Below are positions 5,902-6,874 of a stretch of 6,874 nt of DNA, piece by piece. Location of the stretch: the NCBI GenBank assembly GCA_018654125.1, contig JABIME010000333.1, positions 1 to 6,874 on the forward strand. Direction: 5' to 3'. The DNA comes from Candidatus Cloacimonadota bacterium (lineage in GTDB: Bacteria > Cloacimonadota > Cloacimonadia > Cloacimonadales > TCS61). Below the pieces are notes generated by a model. It did no database searches. It worked only from the letters and a program-made list of their open reading frames with translations, and was not told the origin of the DNA. The translations under genes and the position numbers were made by a program. Every line of letters starts with the position of its first letter. The stretch's first letter is position 1.

Positions 5902-6874
5902 TTGAATATTTTAAACATCCAAGAATTCATGAAACATTCAAAACATCTACCCATTATTGATGTTCGTACTCCTGCTGAATTCGCGGACGGACACATAACT
6001 GGGGCGATAAATATTCCTATATTTTCTAATGAAGAGCGTGCAGTTGTTGGTACAAAATATAAACAAGAGAGTAAAGATACAGCTATTGCACAAGCACTAG
6101 AATATATCGCTGAGAAAACCGATTATTATCTTGATGAATTAGTTAAACTTGTTTCTTCGCAGGAGATTTGCATTTATTGCTGGCGTGGTGGATTTCGTAG
6201 TACCGGAATGGGACATCTCTACCAAACTGCGGGTAAAAAAGTTTATCGGTTAGATGGTGGATATAAAGCATACCGCAATTATGTACTCGACTCATTTAAA
6301 ATAAAATATAAACTCATTGTTATTGGTGGAATGACGGGAAGTGGAAAAACTGAAATCCTTGAAGAGATTGGAAAGACAAGCCAACAAATGCTTGATCTGG
6401 AGGGGATCGCGAATCACAAAGGTTCTGCATTTGGTGCGCTAGGACAGGAAGATCAACCTACAACACCGCAATTTGAGAATGATCTTGCGTCAGAAATTAA
6501 TAGATTTGATATTAAGCAAAATATCTGGTTGGAAGATGAAAGCAGAATGATAGGAAGAGTGAAGATCCCTGATGATTTTTTTGTACAAATAAGAAGCTCA
6601 AATGTCATTAAAATTGAAGTATCAAAAAAAAATAGGATTAACAGATTAATTAAGGATTATGCCAGTTTTGACAAAGAAGATCTGATAAATTCTATTACGA
6701 ATATTTCCCGCAGATTGGGTGGGTCAAATACAAAAAAGGCAGTAAGTGCAATTGAAGAAGAGGATTATTATACAGCTACTGACATCATTTTAGATTATTA
6801 TGATAAAACTTATACTTACGGGCTTTCTAAAAGAGAAGGACAGACCATAAATCCCTTAAAACTTGCTGGAAATG
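5902..6874 (+). CDS. mnmH: tRNA 2-selenouridine synthase (cut by right window edge)
   Basis: MnmH (SelU, YbbB) replaces the 2-thio group of the wobble uridine in tRNAs for Lys, Glu and Gln with selenium, using selenophosphate and passing through a geranylated intermediate. Counting from TTG at 5902, 324 codons are visible; the family is about 350-365 residues, so only the tail is missing. A rhodanese domain comes first, with IIDVRTPAEF near residues 18-27 and catalytic C93 in YCWRGGFRS. A P-loop domain follows, with GMTGSGKT at 143-150 and DLEGIANHKGSAFG at 165-178, then LEDESRMIG. The start is uncertain. ATG 5929 would remove NIQEF, a stretch typical of the first rhodanese element, and has no ribosome-binding site. 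TTG 5902 has a weak GCGAG upstream and keeps it. TTG 5884 is another option. The gene follows the phosphodiesterase by 88 nt and needs SelD, which is not in the window. Confidence 0.93.
   Translation, partial: MNILNIQEFMKHSKHLPIIDVRTPAEFADGHITGAINIPIFSNEERAVVGTKYKQESKDTAIAQALEYIAEKTDYYLDELVKLVSSQEICIYCWRGGFRSTGMGHLYQTAGKKVYRLDGGYKAYRNYVLDSFKIKYKLIVIGGMTGSGKTEILEEIGKTSQQMLDLEGIANHKGSAFGALGQEDQPTTPQFENDLASEINRFDIKQNIWLEDESRMIGRVKIPDDFFVQIRSSNVIKIEVSKKNRINRLIKDYASFDKEDLINSITNISRRLGGSNTKKAVSAIEEEDYYTATDIILDYYDKTYTYGLSKREGQTINPLKLAGN

Overview
The window reads as an ordinary chromosomal segment of a low-GC, Gram-negative-like bacterium. The base composition is AT-rich by eye, and two products carry Sec-type signal peptides. 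Clear Shine-Dalgarno sites precede glnA, the peptidase and the phosphodiesterase, with a shorter one before glyQ. That argues against typical Bacteroidetes, which rarely use them. The gene content (alpha/beta-type glycyl-tRNA synthetase, GSI-alpha glutamine synthetase, an M3 oligopeptidase, an exported NPP-like phosphodiesterase, a selenouridine synthase) and a GC-rich hairpin element between genes would suit an anaerobic FCB-group relative such as Cloacimonadota. That placement is a low-confidence inference.

Layout: the left half (1-2644) is read leftward as glnA, then glyQ, then an exported TPR-repeat protein cut by the window edge. GlyQ and the TPR gene are separated by 3 nt and probably coupled; glnA and glyQ are 84 nt apart. 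A divergent intergenic region of 200 nt (2645-2844) holds the glnA ribosome-binding site, a candidate promoter and a perfect 10-bp inverted repeat. The right half is read rightward: an M3-family oligoendopeptidase, a signal-peptide-bearing nucleotide pyrophosphatase/phosphodiesterase-like enzyme 17 nt later, then an 88-nt gap with the GC-rich hairpin element, then mnmH (tRNA 2-selenouridine synthase), which runs off the right end.

Functionally these are mostly housekeeping genes: nitrogen assimilation, glycine charging, peptide breakdown, phosphoester hydrolysis outside the cytoplasm, and tRNA wobble modification. I see no defence island, mobile element, CRISPR array, tRNA or rRNA. The points most worth a second look are the repeat architecture of the glnA leader, which could hide or expose the Shine-Dalgarno sequence, the GC-rich element before mnmH, and the absence of glyS directly downstream of glyQ.
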